Origin: Kocuria dechangensis
Lineage (GTDB): Bacteria; Actinomycetota; Actinomycetes; Actinomycetales; Micrococcaceae
NCBI RefSeq assembly: GCF_014636775.1
Contig: NZ_BMEQ01000015.1
Span: 47,031-111,030 of the forward strand
Direction of reading: 5' to 3'
Length of the DNA: 64,000 nucleotides
Part shown: in pieces, positions 1 to 10,213 of the stretch
How positions within the stretch are numbered: position 1 is the stretch's first letter
Layout: the number at the start of each line of letters is the position of its first letter
The notes under the pieces: model-generated
Database searches by the model: none
Told to the model about the DNA's origin: nothing
Seen by the model: the letters and a program-made list of their open reading frames with translations, nothing else
Translations under genes and position numbers: made by a program

Positions 1-900
1 GCCTCCGGGACGGGATACTTCAGCGCCGTCACCGGCGCCTACCGCCCGGAGCTGCTCGAACGGTACTTCGGCGCGGTCCCGGAGCTCCCGCCGGTCCTGG
101 GGCCGGGGGAGGCCGCGGGCACCCTGCTGCCGGAGTGGGGCGGCGGCCGGGGCCGGCCCGTCCCTGTCTCGGCCGGTGCGGGCGACAACGCCGGCGCCGG
201 CCTCGGCCTGGAGCTGGAGCCGGGCGACGTCGTCGTGTCCGTCGGGACCTCCGGAACGGTCTTCTCCCGCTCCGCCGCCCCCGTGGTGGACCCCTCCGGG
301 GTGACCGCGGGCTTCGCCGACGCGACCGGGGACCACCTGCCGCTGCTGTGCACGCTCAACGCCGCCCGGGTGATGACCTCCACCGCCCAGCTGCTGTCGG
401 TGGACCTCGACCGCTTCACGGAGCTGGCCCGCTCGGGCCCCTCGGACGCGCACGGGCTCACGATGCTCCCGTACTTCGACGGCGAGCGCACCCCCAACTT
501 CCCCGACGCCACCGGGCAGCTGCACGGCCTGACCAGGGCGTCCTTCACGCCGGAGAACCTGGCACGGGCCGCCGTGCTGGCGGTGGCGAACTCGCTGGCG
601 GACTGCCTGGACGTGCTGCGCGGCATCGGGGCGCCGGTGGAGCGGATCCTGCTGATCGGGGGCGGGGCGAAGTCCGAGGCCCTGCGCTCCGTGCTGCCCG
701 ACACCTTCGGCATGCCGGTCGAGGTGCCCCGCGCCCAGGAGTACGTGGCCCTGGGCGCGGCGCGGCAGGCCGCCTGGGCCGCGACCGGGCGCCCGCCCCG
801 GTGGGGCCGCCGGATCGAGTCCGTGCTCGAGCCCACCGGGGACCCCGGGGCGGGGGAGTACCGCGCCCGCTACGGGCGGCTGCGCGCGAGCCTGGAGTGA
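1..900 (+). CDS. xylB: FGGY-family carbohydrate kinase, xylulokinase-like (5' end outside window)
   Basis: This is the C-terminal 299 residues of an FGGY sugar kinase, read in frame from base 1 to a TGA at 898-900. FGGY kinases phosphorylate a pentose or polyol with ATP in the cytoplasm. Visible family features are a nucleotide-binding GAGDNAGAGLG segment near visible residue 60, SVGTSGTVF near residue 81 and the GGGAKSEALRS adenosine-site motif near residue 220. The arrangement fits xylulokinase best, though other FGGY substrates are possible. It converges on a polyol dehydrogenase with only 10 bases between the stops, which suggests a pentitol/hexitol catabolic locus. The start and any promoter lie to the left. 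Confidence 0.85.
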   Translation, partial: ASGTGYFSAVTGAYRPELLERYFGAVPELPPVLGPGEAAGTLLPEWGGGRGRPVPVSAGAGDNAGAGLGLELEPGDVVVSVGTSGTVFSRSAAPVVDPSGVTAGFADATGDHLPLLCTLNAARVMTSTAQLLSVDLDRFTELARSGPSDAHGLTMLPYFDGERTPNFPDATGQLHGLTRASFTPENLARAAVLAVANSLADCLDVLRGIGAPVERILLIGGGAKSEALRSVLPDTFGMPVEVPRAQEYVALGAARQAAWAATGRPPRWGRRIESVLEPTGDPGAGEYRARYGRLRASLE

Positions 901-910
901 GCGGCCCGGC

Positions 911-2437
<1,527 letters not shown>

Positions 2438-2495
2438 GGCACTCTCCTGGGTCGAGGGTGACGCAGGTCATAGTCTGCGTCCGTGCCGGAAGGCT

Positions 2496-2507
2496 ATCAC
2501 ATGTGAT
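2496..2507. promoter_or_regulatory. Perfect 12-bp palindrome upstream of the polyol dehydrogenase
   Basis: ATCACATGTGAT is a perfect palindrome about 60 bases before the GTG of the dehydrogenase, in a locally AT-rich patch between that gene and the SARP gene. Position and symmetry suggest a repressor operator, perhaps for a sugar-responsive GntR, DeoR or LacI protein. No cognate regulator is adjacent, unless it lies left of the window. Confidence 0.4.
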
Positions 2508-2586
2508 TCTGAGGGCGCTCAGATGTTAGGCACGGTGGCGGGCGGGCCCCGGCCCCGTCCCGCGGGTGCCGCCTCCGGCGCGGGGC

Positions 2587-3294
2587 TCAGGGCCGGCGCA
2601 GCGGTTCCAGGAGGCCGCTGACCCGGGGCGAGGGCTCGGTCCCGAGCTCACGGGCCATGACGGCGCTGAAGCCCTCGAACGCCCGCCACGCGTCCGCCTC
2701 GTTGCCCATGGCCAGGTGGGCGCGGATCACCAGCCGCACCGCGCTCTCCCGCAGGGGGTCCACGTCCCGGAGGGTGCGGGCCAGCGCCAGGGCCCGGTGG
2801 ACGTCCCCGTGCTCGAGGCAGTGCTCGGCGCGGTCCTCGACGGCGTTGACGTAGAGGTCGTGGAGGCGCTCCTGCTCCTCGACGACCCAGTCGTCGTACC
2901 AGCCGGGCAGCAGCTCCACGCCGGAGCGCTCCAGCAGCCAGTGGTCGTCCCGCTCCGGCGACCACGCGGCCACCGGGCGCGCCAGGAGGTCGAGGAGGTG
3001 GTGCAGGTCCACGTCCACCTCCTCGGACAGCGCCAGTGCGGCGCCCCGGCACACCACGGCGCCGGGGAGGCGGCGGGACAGGGCGAAGACGGCCGCCCGC
3101 AGGCTGCCGAGCCCGTGGGCCTCCGTGCACTCCGGCCACAGCAGCCCGCTCAGGTAGCACCGCGGCCTCGGCCCGTGGATGGCCAGGGCCGCCAGCAGGC
3201 GCTGCTGGCGGGGTCCTAGCTGGACGCTGTGGCCCTGCAGGGTCGCCTCCCAGGCTCCCAGCAGCCTCAGCGTGATCGTCTTCTGGTCGCCCAT
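2587..3294 (-). CDS. SARP-type (BTAD-domain) transcriptional regulator
   Basis: A 235-residue protein with the layout of small Streptomyces antibiotic regulatory proteins. An OmpR-like winged-helix DNA-binding domain occupies about residues 5-95 (LRLLGAWEATLQG, then LGPRQQRLLAALAIHG). An all-helical bacterial transcriptional activation domain covers about 100-230 (LLPGWYDDWVVEEQERLHDL; DPLRESAVRLVIRAHLAMG). The ATG at 3294 is downstream of a G-rich ribosome-binding site. It is monocistronic here, with the lectin-like gene upstream on the same strand. Target genes are unknown. No AfsR-type ATPase domain is present. Confidence 0.85.
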   Translation of the reverse strand: MGDQKTITLRLLGAWEATLQGHSVQLGPRQQRLLAALAIHGPRPRCYLSGLLWPECTEAHGLGSLRAAVFALSRRLPGAVVCRGAALALSEEVDVDLHHLLDLLARPVAAWSPERDDHWLLERSGVELLPGWYDDWVVEEQERLHDLYVNAVEDRAEHCLEHGDVHRALALARTLRDVDPLRESAVRLVIRAHLAMGNEADAWRAFEGFSAVMARELGTEPSPRVSGLLEPLRRP

Positions 3295-3455
3295 GTCCCG
3301 TCCCCCCGGCCGACTAGGCGATATGTCGGTGTGCAGAGCCCACCGCCATGCTGAGCCGGGTGCCGGGGGAAGTCAATGACGTTTCACGCGCAATCGTCAC
3401 CGCGACCGTGGGGCAACGATCCGGTGACGGCCGGGTCCCGGCGGGGTCCGGGGGC

Positions 3456-3482
3456 GGCCCCGCCGTCCTCGACGACGGGGCC
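3456..3482 (-). terminator. Hairpin downstream of the lectin-like gene
   Basis: GGCCCCG and CGGGGCC form a 7-bp outer stem, and CCGTC/GACG extends it with a bulge. It lies about 30 bases past the stop of the repeat protein and could end that transcript. The T-run on the minus strand precedes rather than follows the hairpin, so this is tentative. Confidence 0.35.
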
Positions 3483-3511
3483 ACCCGGGGGCGGAAAAAG
3501 CGGCGGAGGGG

Positions 3512-4474
3512 TCAGTACCACCACTTGTGCCACAGGGCGTCGTCCCGGCCGATGGCGCAGATGTCGATCCGGTTGCGGCTCCAGGAGACGGCCGAGGGGT
3601 TGCGCTTGATCCAGCCGCCGAGGCTCTCCCAGCCGCTCCAGCCGTTGGAGTACCACTTGTGCCACAGGGCGTTGTCGGTGCCGACGACGAAGCAGTCCAG
3701 CCGGCCGCTGCCCCAGGAGGAGATGCCCGTGCCGCCCCGGCAGTCCCCGCCCAGGCTCTCCCAGCCGCTCCAGCGGCTGCCGTTCCACCACTTGTGCCAC
3801 AGAGCGTCGTCCCGGCCGATGGCGACGACGTCGATCCGGTTGCGGCCCCAGGAGACGGCCGAGGGGACCAGCTTGATCCAGCCGCCGAGGCTCTCCCACT
3901 CGCTCCAGCGGCTGCCGTTCCACCACTTGTGCCACAGGGCGTTGTCCCGGCCGACCACGAAGCAGTCGAGCCGGTTGCGCTGCCACGACGAGATGCCCAC
4001 GCCGCCCTTGCACCAGCCGCCGAGGCTCTCCCACTCGCTCCAGCGGGTGCCGTTCCACCACTTGTGCCACAGGGCGTTGTCGGTGCCGATGCCGCAGACG
4101 TCGATCCGGTTGCGGCCCCAGGAGACGGCGGCGGGATTGGACTTGAGCCGGCCGCCCAGGCTCTCCCAGCCGCTCCAGCCGCGCCAGTACCACTTGTGCC
4201 ACAGGGCGCTGTCGGTGCCGACGACGAAGGTGTCCAGCCGGTTGCGCTCCCACGAGGAGACGCCCGTGCCGTACCGGCACTCCCCGCCGAGGCTCTCCCA
4301 GCCGGACCACGCCGCGGTCGAGATGGTGGCCGCGTTGCCGGCCGGGGCCGACCCCAGCGCGGCGCCGGTGCCGAGCACCGCGCCGGCGGTGAGCAGGCTC
4401 CGCCGGGAGAGACCCGCGGACGCTCCTGGTCCCTCGTGCCCCGGCCAGTCGACGGGGATGTCCTGTGCGGTCAT
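3512..4474 (-). CDS. Exported six-repeat PLL-like lectin/beta-propeller protein
   Basis: A 320-residue protein with a twin-arginine signal (SRRSLL at residues 23-28, a hydrophobic stretch, then an AGNAA cleavage region near 45). The rest is six tandem repeats of about 45 residues, each with W-S-x-WESLGG, an RIDV or RLDxFVVG strand and the ending ALWHKWW. This tryptophan-rich pattern resembles PLL-type propeller lectins, whose repeats form blades that bind fucosylated or related glycans. No catalytic domain is present. The ATG at 4474 was chosen over one at 4621 because TCCCGAGGAG sits before it and the Tat signal follows. The repeats alternate between two types, so the gene probably grew by duplicating a two-blade unit. 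Ligand unknown. Confidence 0.75.
   Translation of the reverse strand: MTAQDIPVDWPGHEGPGASAGLSRRSLLTAGAVLGTGAALGSAPAGNAATISTAAWSGWESLGGECRYGTGVSSWERNRLDTFVVGTDSALWHKWYWRGWSGWESLGGRLKSNPAAVSWGRNRIDVCGIGTDNALWHKWWNGTRWSEWESLGGWCKGGVGISSWQRNRLDCFVVGRDNALWHKWWNGSRWSEWESLGGWIKLVPSAVSWGRNRIDVVAIGRDDALWHKWWNGSRWSGWESLGGDCRGGTGISSWGSGRLDCFVVGTDNALWHKWYSNGWSGWESLGGWIKRNPSAVSWSRNRIDICAIGRDDALWHKWWY
3515..4309 (-). repeat. Three tandem two-blade coding units (six ~45-residue repeats)
   Basis: Type A repeats (GxGxSSW then RLDxFVVG) and type B repeats (PxAVSWxRNRID then IG) strictly alternate A-B-A-B-A-B along the protein. Nucleotide identity between copies is high enough to create long spurious open frames on both strands. 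Confidence 0.8.
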
Positions 4475-4960
4475 GGTGTGCTCCTCGGGACAGGGCGAGG
4501 GCGGGGCCTGTGGGCCAACGGGGCCTCGTCGCGGTCGATGGGGTGGGCAACCGGGATCCACAACATTCGTCGCCCCGCTGGACGGGACGGTCCAGGAGCG
4601 GTCTCCCGGTTGCACGGCCATGGTCCGACCCGGGGCGTTACTCCGGTGTGACTACTGGCCGGACACTTCCGTCCCGGCGCACGAGTGGATCGCCGCGCAG
4701 ATGCTGCCCATCTCCGGTCGGTGGTCCGGCGCCAGGAGCGGGCGGGTGGCAGATCCCGGGGCGGGGGAGTGCCCTCGGGTGCTGGGGGTGACCGGGGCGG
4801 AGCGCGCCCGGAACGCCGAGGGGCGGGCGCGACCTGCCGGCTGTCCCGGGGCCCGATCCGGGGACGGAGCATCGTCCGTTCTGTTTATTAATGATTATCA
4901 TTCTCATGTACGCTTCGGGAGCCCCCGCGGCTCCGTACTTCTCCTGGACAAGGACTCCTC
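4475..4960. other. Divergent intergenic region between the lectin-like gene and the zinc-island ABC transporter
   Basis: These 486 bases hold the leader of the lectin-like gene on the minus strand and the promoter of the plus-strand transporter operon. The only strong signal is the AT-rich Zur-like box at 4886-4906. The remainder is GC-rich and I see no convincing small gene in it. Confidence 0.6.
4886..4906 (+). promoter_or_regulatory. Overlapping Zur-type boxes upstream of the ABC transporter operon
   Basis: TGATTATCATTCTCA (4892-4906) matches the actinobacterial Zur pattern TGAnAATnATTnTCA with one mismatch. TATTAATGATTATCA (4886-4900) matches it with two and overlaps the first by nine bases. 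The same type of box precedes the CobW-like gene and znuA in this window, so zinc rather than iron control is the better reading. It lies about 55 bases before the ATG at 4961. Confidence 0.7.
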
Positions 4961-6568
4961 ATGCCCCTGCGCCGTTCCCTGCTGTCCGCCACCGCACTGG
5001 TGGCGGTCTCAGCGACCATGCTCACTGCGTGCACCCCTGCCCCTCCGGAAGGAGCGGGCGCTGCCCAGGGTGCCGCCGACACCGGTACCTCCGGTGCCGC
5101 GGTCGGCGGGGAAGCCCTCGACGTGATCGGCCCCTACGAGGTCCACAGCCTCGACCCGGCCACCGCCGAGGGGATCTTCACCCGCCTGCAGGTGGCCGAG
5201 ACGCTGGTGGAGGCCGACGGAACCGGTGAGCTGCAACCGGGGCTGGCCACGGAGTGGGCCGCCTCCGGCGAGGGACTGAAGTGGACCTTCTCCCTCCGGG
5301 AGAGCGCGGTGTTCCACGACGGCACGCCGGTGGACGCCAAGTCCGTGGTCGCCGCCCTCGAGGCGGCGCGTTCCTCCGAGGCGAACACCATCGCGGTCGC
5401 TCCGATCGAGGCCGTGCGCGCCGAGGGCAACGCCGTCGTCGTCGAACTGTCGGAGCCCTTCGCGCCGCTGCCGGCGGTGCTGGCCGCCACCAGCACCCAG
5501 ATCCTGGCGCCATCCGCCTACCGGGAGGACGGCACGGTCTCCGAGGTCATCGGCTCCGGCCCGTACCGGGTCGTGGACGTCGCCCCGCCCGCCCGGATCG
5601 AGCTGGAGACGTTCGAGGACTTCGACGGACAGGCCCCGGCGGTCGACCGCGTGGTCTACCAGAGTGTGGGCCGGGCCGAGAACCGGGCGCTGATGGCCGA
5701 GAGCGGCCAGGCGGACCTCACCTTCGGCATGGACCCGACCAGTCTGCAGCGGATCGACGACCAGGACGGGGTGCGCGTGGAGTCTGCGCTGCTGCCGCGC
5801 ACCATCGTGCTCAAGCTCAACGGCGAGCACCCGGCTCTGTCGGACGAGCGGGTCCGGCGGGCCCTGTCGATGGCGCTGGACCGCCCGGGGATGGCCACGG
5901 CTGTGCTGCGGGACCCGGAGATCGCCGCCACCCAGATGTTCCCCGCGACCCTGGAGACCTGGCACCAGGACCATCTGGAGCCGCTCGAGCACGACGTGGA
6001 AGGCGCCGGTGCTCTGCTGGAGGAGGCCGGGTGGCAGATGGGCCCCGACGGCGTGCGGGAGAAGGACGGTGAGCCCCTGCGCGTGGAGCTGAGGACCTTC
6101 CCGGACCGCCCGGAGCTGCCGACGATGGCCACGGCCGTCCAGGCCGCTCTGGCCGAGGTCGGCGTCGCCGTGGAGGTGCGGGTCGACAACTCCAGCGAGA
6201 TCCCCGCCGGCCACCACGACGGATCCTTGGAGATGGCGCTGTTCACCCGCAACTTCGCGCTGGTGCCCGATCCGACCGTCACTCTGCTGAAGGACTACGC
6301 GGCCGAAGGCGGCGACTGGGGTGCGATGGGCTGGAGCGACCCGGACCTGCTGGCCGCCATGGAGCAGCTGACCACCGACGCGGACCAGAGCGGGACCGAG
6401 GCTGACGTCGCCCGCGAGCAGGTCGCCACCACCCTGCAGCAGGAGCTGCCCGTCGTGCCCGTCTCGTGGTACCGCCAGAGCGCGGTCGTCAACGACGCCG
6501 TCGAGGGTTTCGTGCTCGACCCGCTCGAGCGCAGCTGGGGCCTGGCCGCAGTCTCCATCAAGGAGTGA
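4961..6568 (+). CDS. ABC transporter substrate-binding lipoprotein, nickel/peptide (SBP_bac_5) type
   Basis: A 535-residue lipoprotein: signal peptide, LTAC lipobox with Cys24, then the large SBP_bac_5 fold used for peptides, nickel and metal-chelate complexes. Typical segments are LxPGLATEWAAS, FHDGTPVDAKSVV and GSGPYRVV. It would capture ligand outside the membrane for the two permeases and fused ATPase that follow, with very tight gene spacing. The upstream Zur-like boxes and the znu genes nearby suggest the cargo is zinc, nickel or a metallophore complex rather than a nutrient peptide. That is inference from context; the sequence does not fix the ligand. The ATG at 4961 has an AAGGA site upstream. 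Confidence 0.8.
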   Translation: MPLRRSLLSATALVAVSATMLTACTPAPPEGAGAAQGAADTGTSGAAVGGEALDVIGPYEVHSLDPATAEGIFTRLQVAETLVEADGTGELQPGLATEWAASGEGLKWTFSLRESAVFHDGTPVDAKSVVAALEAARSSEANTIAVAPIEAVRAEGNAVVVELSEPFAPLPAVLAATSTQILAPSAYREDGTVSEVIGSGPYRVVDVAPPARIELETFEDFDGQAPAVDRVVYQSVGRAENRALMAESGQADLTFGMDPTSLQRIDDQDGVRVESALLPRTIVLKLNGEHPALSDERVRRALSMALDRPGMATAVLRDPEIAATQMFPATLETWHQDHLEPLEHDVEGAGALLEEAGWQMGPDGVREKDGEPLRVELRTFPDRPELPTMATAVQAALAEVGVAVEVRVDNSSEIPAGHHDGSLEMALFTRNFALVPDPTVTLLKDYAAEGGDWGAMGWSDPDLLAAMEQLTTDADQSGTEADVAREQVATTLQQELPVVPVSWYRQSAVVNDAVEGFVLDPLERSWGLAAVSIKE

Positions 6569-6570
6569 CC

Positions 6571-7608
6571 GTGCCCACGCCCACTCTCCCTGAGACCACT
6601 GACCCCGGCACCACCGGTTCCCGGCCTCCCGTCGCCCGGGCCCCGCACGACTTCTTCTGGGCGCAGGCGGCGGGGCGGGTGCTGGTCCGGCGCACCGCCC
6701 AGGCGGTGGCCGTGGCCCTGGCGGTGACCGTCACCTGCTTCATCATCGTCCAGCGCCTGCCCGGCGACATCGCCTTCCGCATCGCGGCCGGCCGCTACGG
6801 CTACGACAAGGTCGACGCCGCGGCCGCCGCGGAAGTCCGTGCGCAGACCGGCCTTGACGAACCGGCCTTCGACCAGCTCGCCGGCTGGATCCTGGACGCC
6901 GTGCGGCTGGACTTCGGCACCTCCCTCGTCACCGGCGCCGCGGTCACCGGAGAGCTCGGCCACCACCTGGCAGCCACCCTCCACCTGGCCGCCTGCGCCC
7001 TGCTGGTCTCGCTCGTCCTGGGGGCGGCGATCGGGGTGCTGGCAGCACAGTCCCGCGGTGGCCTGCTCGACCGGCTCACCGACGTCTGGGTTGCGGTCGC
7101 ACGCGCGATGCCCCCGTTCGTGCTGGGGCTGGTGCTCATCATCGTCTTCTCCGTCCAGCTGGGCTGGGTGCCCGCGGCCGGCCACGGTGAGCGCGGCAAC
7201 ATCGTCCTCCCCGCCCTGACCCTGGCGGCCGGCCTGTCCGGGCTCTTCGCACGTGTCACCCGCGACACCGTCGTGCAGATCCTCGACTCCGAGCAGGTCC
7301 GTTTCGCCGAGACCAAGGGGCTGGGTCGACACGTGGTGCTCGCCCGTCACGTCCTGCGCAACGCCGGCGTGACGCTGGTGGCCTACGTCGGTGTCCAGGC
7401 GCTCGTCCTCGTCGAGGGGGTGGTGGTCGTGGAGAGCCTCTTCGCCTGGCCCGGACTGGGGCACGCACTGGTGCACGCGGTGTTCTGGCGCGACATCCCC
7501 TCGATGCAGGCCACCGTCCTGGCCCTGGCCCTGATCGTGGTCGTGGTCTCGACCCTGGTCGACCTGGCCGTTCTCGCCCTCGACCCACGCACCCGGGAGG
7601 TCCGATGA
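6571..7608 (+). CDS. ABC transporter permease, DppB/NikB-like
   Basis: A 345-residue inner-membrane permease with a long cytoplasmic N-terminus, a first membrane helix near residues 40-65 and about six helices in all. The cytoplasmic coupling loop (AETKGLGRHVVLARHVLRNA) carries the conserved glycine of the EAA motif. The GTG at 6571 follows AAGGAG, which overlaps the stop of the binding-protein gene, and the gene's own stop overlaps the next ATG. It forms the channel heterodimer with the next gene. Confidence 0.85.
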   Translation: MPTPTLPETTDPGTTGSRPPVARAPHDFFWAQAAGRVLVRRTAQAVAVALAVTVTCFIIVQRLPGDIAFRIAAGRYGYDKVDAAAAAEVRAQTGLDEPAFDQLAGWILDAVRLDFGTSLVTGAAVTGELGHHLAATLHLAACALLVSLVLGAAIGVLAAQSRGGLLDRLTDVWVAVARAMPPFVLGLVLIIVFSVQLGWVPAAGHGERGNIVLPALTLAAGLSGLFARVTRDTVVQILDSEQVRFAETKGLGRHVVLARHVLRNAGVTLVAYVGVQALVLVEGVVVVESLFAWPGLGHALVHAVFWRDIPSMQATVLALALIVVVVSTLVDLAVLALDPRTREVR

Positions 7609-8510
7609 GTGTCCCTGCCCCACAGCGCATCACCACCGCCGCGCCGGACGGCAACCCGGACGGCAACCCGGCCGGCACTCCTGCGACTCCGCCTGCCCCG
7701 CGGTGGGGGACGCCCGGACGAGCCGTCCGCGCCCGCACGGCCCGCCTGCTCGCAGGTGCCCTGCTCACCGCACTGGTCGCCTTCGCCCTCCTCGGGCCGC
7801 TGGTCTGGCATCAGTACTCCGGCCAGGACCTGAGCCAGTTCCTCCAACCGCCCTCGCCGGCGGAGCCGCTGGGCCACGACCACCTGGGACGCAGCGTCAT
7901 CGCCCGCCTCGCCCACGCCACCCGGCTCTCACTGGCGCTGGCGGTGCTGTGCGTGGCCACCGCCGCCCTCGCCGGCACCGCCCTGGGTCTGCTCGCCGCT
8001 TGGCGGCGCGGGTGGCTGGACCAGTTGCTGCTCGGGATCTCCGAGGTGTTCCTGGCCCTGCCCGCTCTGCTCATCGTCCTGATCTTCGCAGCCCTGGCGT
8101 CCGGGGAACTGTGGACCATCTACCTCGGGATCGCGCTGGCCCAGTGGGTGGAGTACTTCCGGGTGGTCCGCGCCCGATCCGTCAGCGTGCTCACCAGCCC
8201 GGCGGTCGAGGCGGCAGGGCTGCTGCGGCTGGGCCCCGTGCACGTGCTGCGCCGCCACCTGTGGCCCGAGCTGGCCCCCGTGCTGCTGACCATGGCCACC
8301 CTCGGCATGGCCACCGCGGTGCTGGCCATGTCCACGCTCAGCTACGTCGGGGTGGGCCTCACGCCCCCCACCGCCGAGCTGGGCCTGTTGATCACCGAAG
8401 CCCTGCCCTACTACCACGAGGCCCCCTGGATGGTGCTGGCACCCGTAGCGGTGCTGCTCCTGCTGCTGGTGGGGCTGCTCGGACTGCGCTCCCAGGAGGT
8501 CCGCCGATGA
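7605..8510 (+). CDS. ABC transporter permease, DppC/NikC-like
   Basis: A 301-residue second permease with about six membrane helices. Typical DppC-family features are LGHDHLGRSVIARL after the first helix and the coupling loop EAAGLLRLGPVHVLRRHLWP. Its start overlaps the previous gene and its stop overlaps the next by ATGA, so the operon is translationally coupled. Confidence 0.85.
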   Translation: MSVPAPQRITTAAPDGNPDGNPAGTPATPPAPRWGTPGRAVRARTARLLAGALLTALVAFALLGPLVWHQYSGQDLSQFLQPPSPAEPLGHDHLGRSVIARLAHATRLSLALAVLCVATAALAGTALGLLAAWRRGWLDQLLLGISEVFLALPALLIVLIFAALASGELWTIYLGIALAQWVEYFRVVRARSVSVLTSPAVEAAGLLRLGPVHVLRRHLWPELAPVLLTMATLGMATAVLAMSTLSYVGVGLTPPTAELGLLITEALPYYHEAPWMVLAPVAVLLLLLVGLLGLRSQEVRR

Positions 8511-9955
8511 CCATCGAACTGTTCGACGTCCAGGTCACCCACGAGGGCCGCACCCTGGTCGACGTCCCCCGCCTCACGCTGCGCCCCGGCCGGGCGGTCA
8601 CGATCGTCGGCGAGAGCGGATCCGGCAAGTCGCTGCTGGCACACGCCCTCATGGGCAGCCTGCCGCACGCCCTGCACGCCACCGGTGAGATCCACCTCGG
8701 CCCCGACCGGTCCTCCCTGACCGACACCCGAGCACGGCGGAAGCTGTGGGGGCGCCGGCTGGCGCTCCTGCCGCAGGAACCCGTCCTGGCCCTGGACCCC
8801 ACGATGCGGGTGCACCACCAGGTCGCCGAAGGCCACCCCCGCTTCCTGCACGGGCGACGAGGCCGAGCCGAAGCGCTGGAGCTGGCCGGCACCCGCCTCG
8901 CCGGACTGGGTCTGGGCGGGACGGAGCAGGCCTACCCGCACACGCTGTCGGGCGGGATGGCCCAGCGGGTGGCGTTCGCGGCCGCGACCATCGGCGGAGC
9001 GGAGGTGCTCATCGCCGACGAACCGTCCAAGGGCCTCGACACGGGCTCACGCGACGCCCTGGCCCGTCTGCTCACCCGGCACGTCGACCAGGGAGGGTCC
9101 CTGCTGACGATCACCCACGACCTCGACCTGGCCCGGGCGGTGGGCGGCACACTCCTGGTCATGCGCCAGGCCGGCATCGTCGAACAGGGGCCGACCGAGC
9201 AGGTGCTGGCCCGCCCGGCCCACACCTGGACCCAGCGCCTGCTCGCCGCTCAACCACGCCGGTGGACACCTCCCTGGCGCGACACCACGCCCGACCCGGC
9301 CGCCGGGACCACGCTCATCACAGGCTCAGGGCTGAGGAAGGCCTACGGGGCCCGCCCGCTCTTCTCCGGCCTGGACCTGGAGATCGCCGCCGGGGAGCGG
9401 CTGTCCCTCACCGGGCCCAGCGGTTGCGGCAAGACCACGCTCGGAGGCATTCTCCTGCGCCTGGTCCCCCCTGACGCCGGGGAGGTTCGCCACCACCCCG
9501 GCCTGGCGGAGGGCCGGGTGCAGAAGCTCTACCAGGACCCCTCGGTGGCCTTCGCCCCCCGGGTCCCGATCCGGACCGGCCTGCGCGACGTGGTCCGACG
9601 CCACCGAGCCGACCCCGCCCGCGTCCACCTCCTGCTGGAGCGGCTGGGTCTGGACCCCGCACTGCTGGATCGCCGGCCGGGTGAGGTCTCCGGCGGGGAG
9701 CTGCAGCGCCTGGCGATCATCCGCGCCATGCTCGTGGAACCGCGGGTGCTCTTCGCCGACGAACCCACCTCGCGCCTGGACCTGCTCACCCAGGAGGAGA
9801 CCGTGGGCTGCCTCATGGACCAGGTCGTCGAGCACGGGGCGGCGCTGGTGCTGGTCACCCACGACCTCGACCTGGCGGCCGCGGTGGCCGACCGCCAGGT
9901 GTCACTGGACGGCATCCACGACGCCGAACCCGCGGAGTCGGAGCGCACCGGCTGA
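8507..9955 (+). CDS. Fused two-domain ABC ATPase (DppD-DppF/NikD-NikE-like)
   Basis: A 482-residue protein holding both ATPase domains, usually separate in this transporter class. Domain 1 has Walker A GESGSGKSLL near residue 34, signature LSGGMAQRV and Walker B VLIADEPSKGLD. Domain 2 has GPSGCGKTTLGG near residue 304, signature VSGGELQRL and VLFADEPTSRLD. The ATG at 8507 overlaps the permease stop. It completes a self-contained importer (binding protein, two permeases, dual ATPase). It converges on the small ferredoxin-like gene; the 258 bases between them contain no gene I can support. Confidence 0.85.
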   Translation: MTIELFDVQVTHEGRTLVDVPRLTLRPGRAVTIVGESGSGKSLLAHALMGSLPHALHATGEIHLGPDRSSLTDTRARRKLWGRRLALLPQEPVLALDPTMRVHHQVAEGHPRFLHGRRGRAEALELAGTRLAGLGLGGTEQAYPHTLSGGMAQRVAFAAATIGGAEVLIADEPSKGLDTGSRDALARLLTRHVDQGGSLLTITHDLDLARAVGGTLLVMRQAGIVEQGPTEQVLARPAHTWTQRLLAAQPRRWTPPWRDTTPDPAAGTTLITGSGLRKAYGARPLFSGLDLEIAAGERLSLTGPSGCGKTTLGGILLRLVPPDAGEVRHHPGLAEGRVQKLYQDPSVAFAPRVPIRTGLRDVVRRHRADPARVHLLLERLGLDPALLDRRPGEVSGGELQRLAIIRAMLVEPRVLFADEPTSRLDLLTQEETVGCLMDQVVEHGAALVLVTHDLDLAAAVADRQVSLDGIHDAEPAESERTG

Positions 9956-10213
9956 TCCGCCGGTCCATTTCTCGGTGGCCGGACGTTCTCGTAGCTGAAC
10001 TCGGCGTGTGGTGGGCCGCCGTGCCGTTCCTCCCGGACCCGGCACGGTGCCGAACGTCGTGGGCTCACCACCCGCGGGCTGTCCTCCGGCTCCGCCCGGG
10101 TAGCCGATGGGCCCTCCTGCCCGGGGTGCCGACCAGGGGCTCCATGAGCTGCCTCCGGCGCTCCCGGTGCGGTGAGCGGGTAGCGGATGCGCTGACGTGG
10201 GAGGCCGGGGCTT

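Noticed and set aside
3348..5126. Very long open frame on the plus strand across the lectin-like gene
   Set aside because: It comes from the repeats read antisense; it has no start signal, and the minus-strand frame has a Tat signal, conserved blades and a ribosome-binding site.
9956..10213. Convergent spacer checked for a further zinc-free ribosomal protein
   Set aside because: No frame resembles L28, L31, L33, S14 or S18; nothing recognisable.
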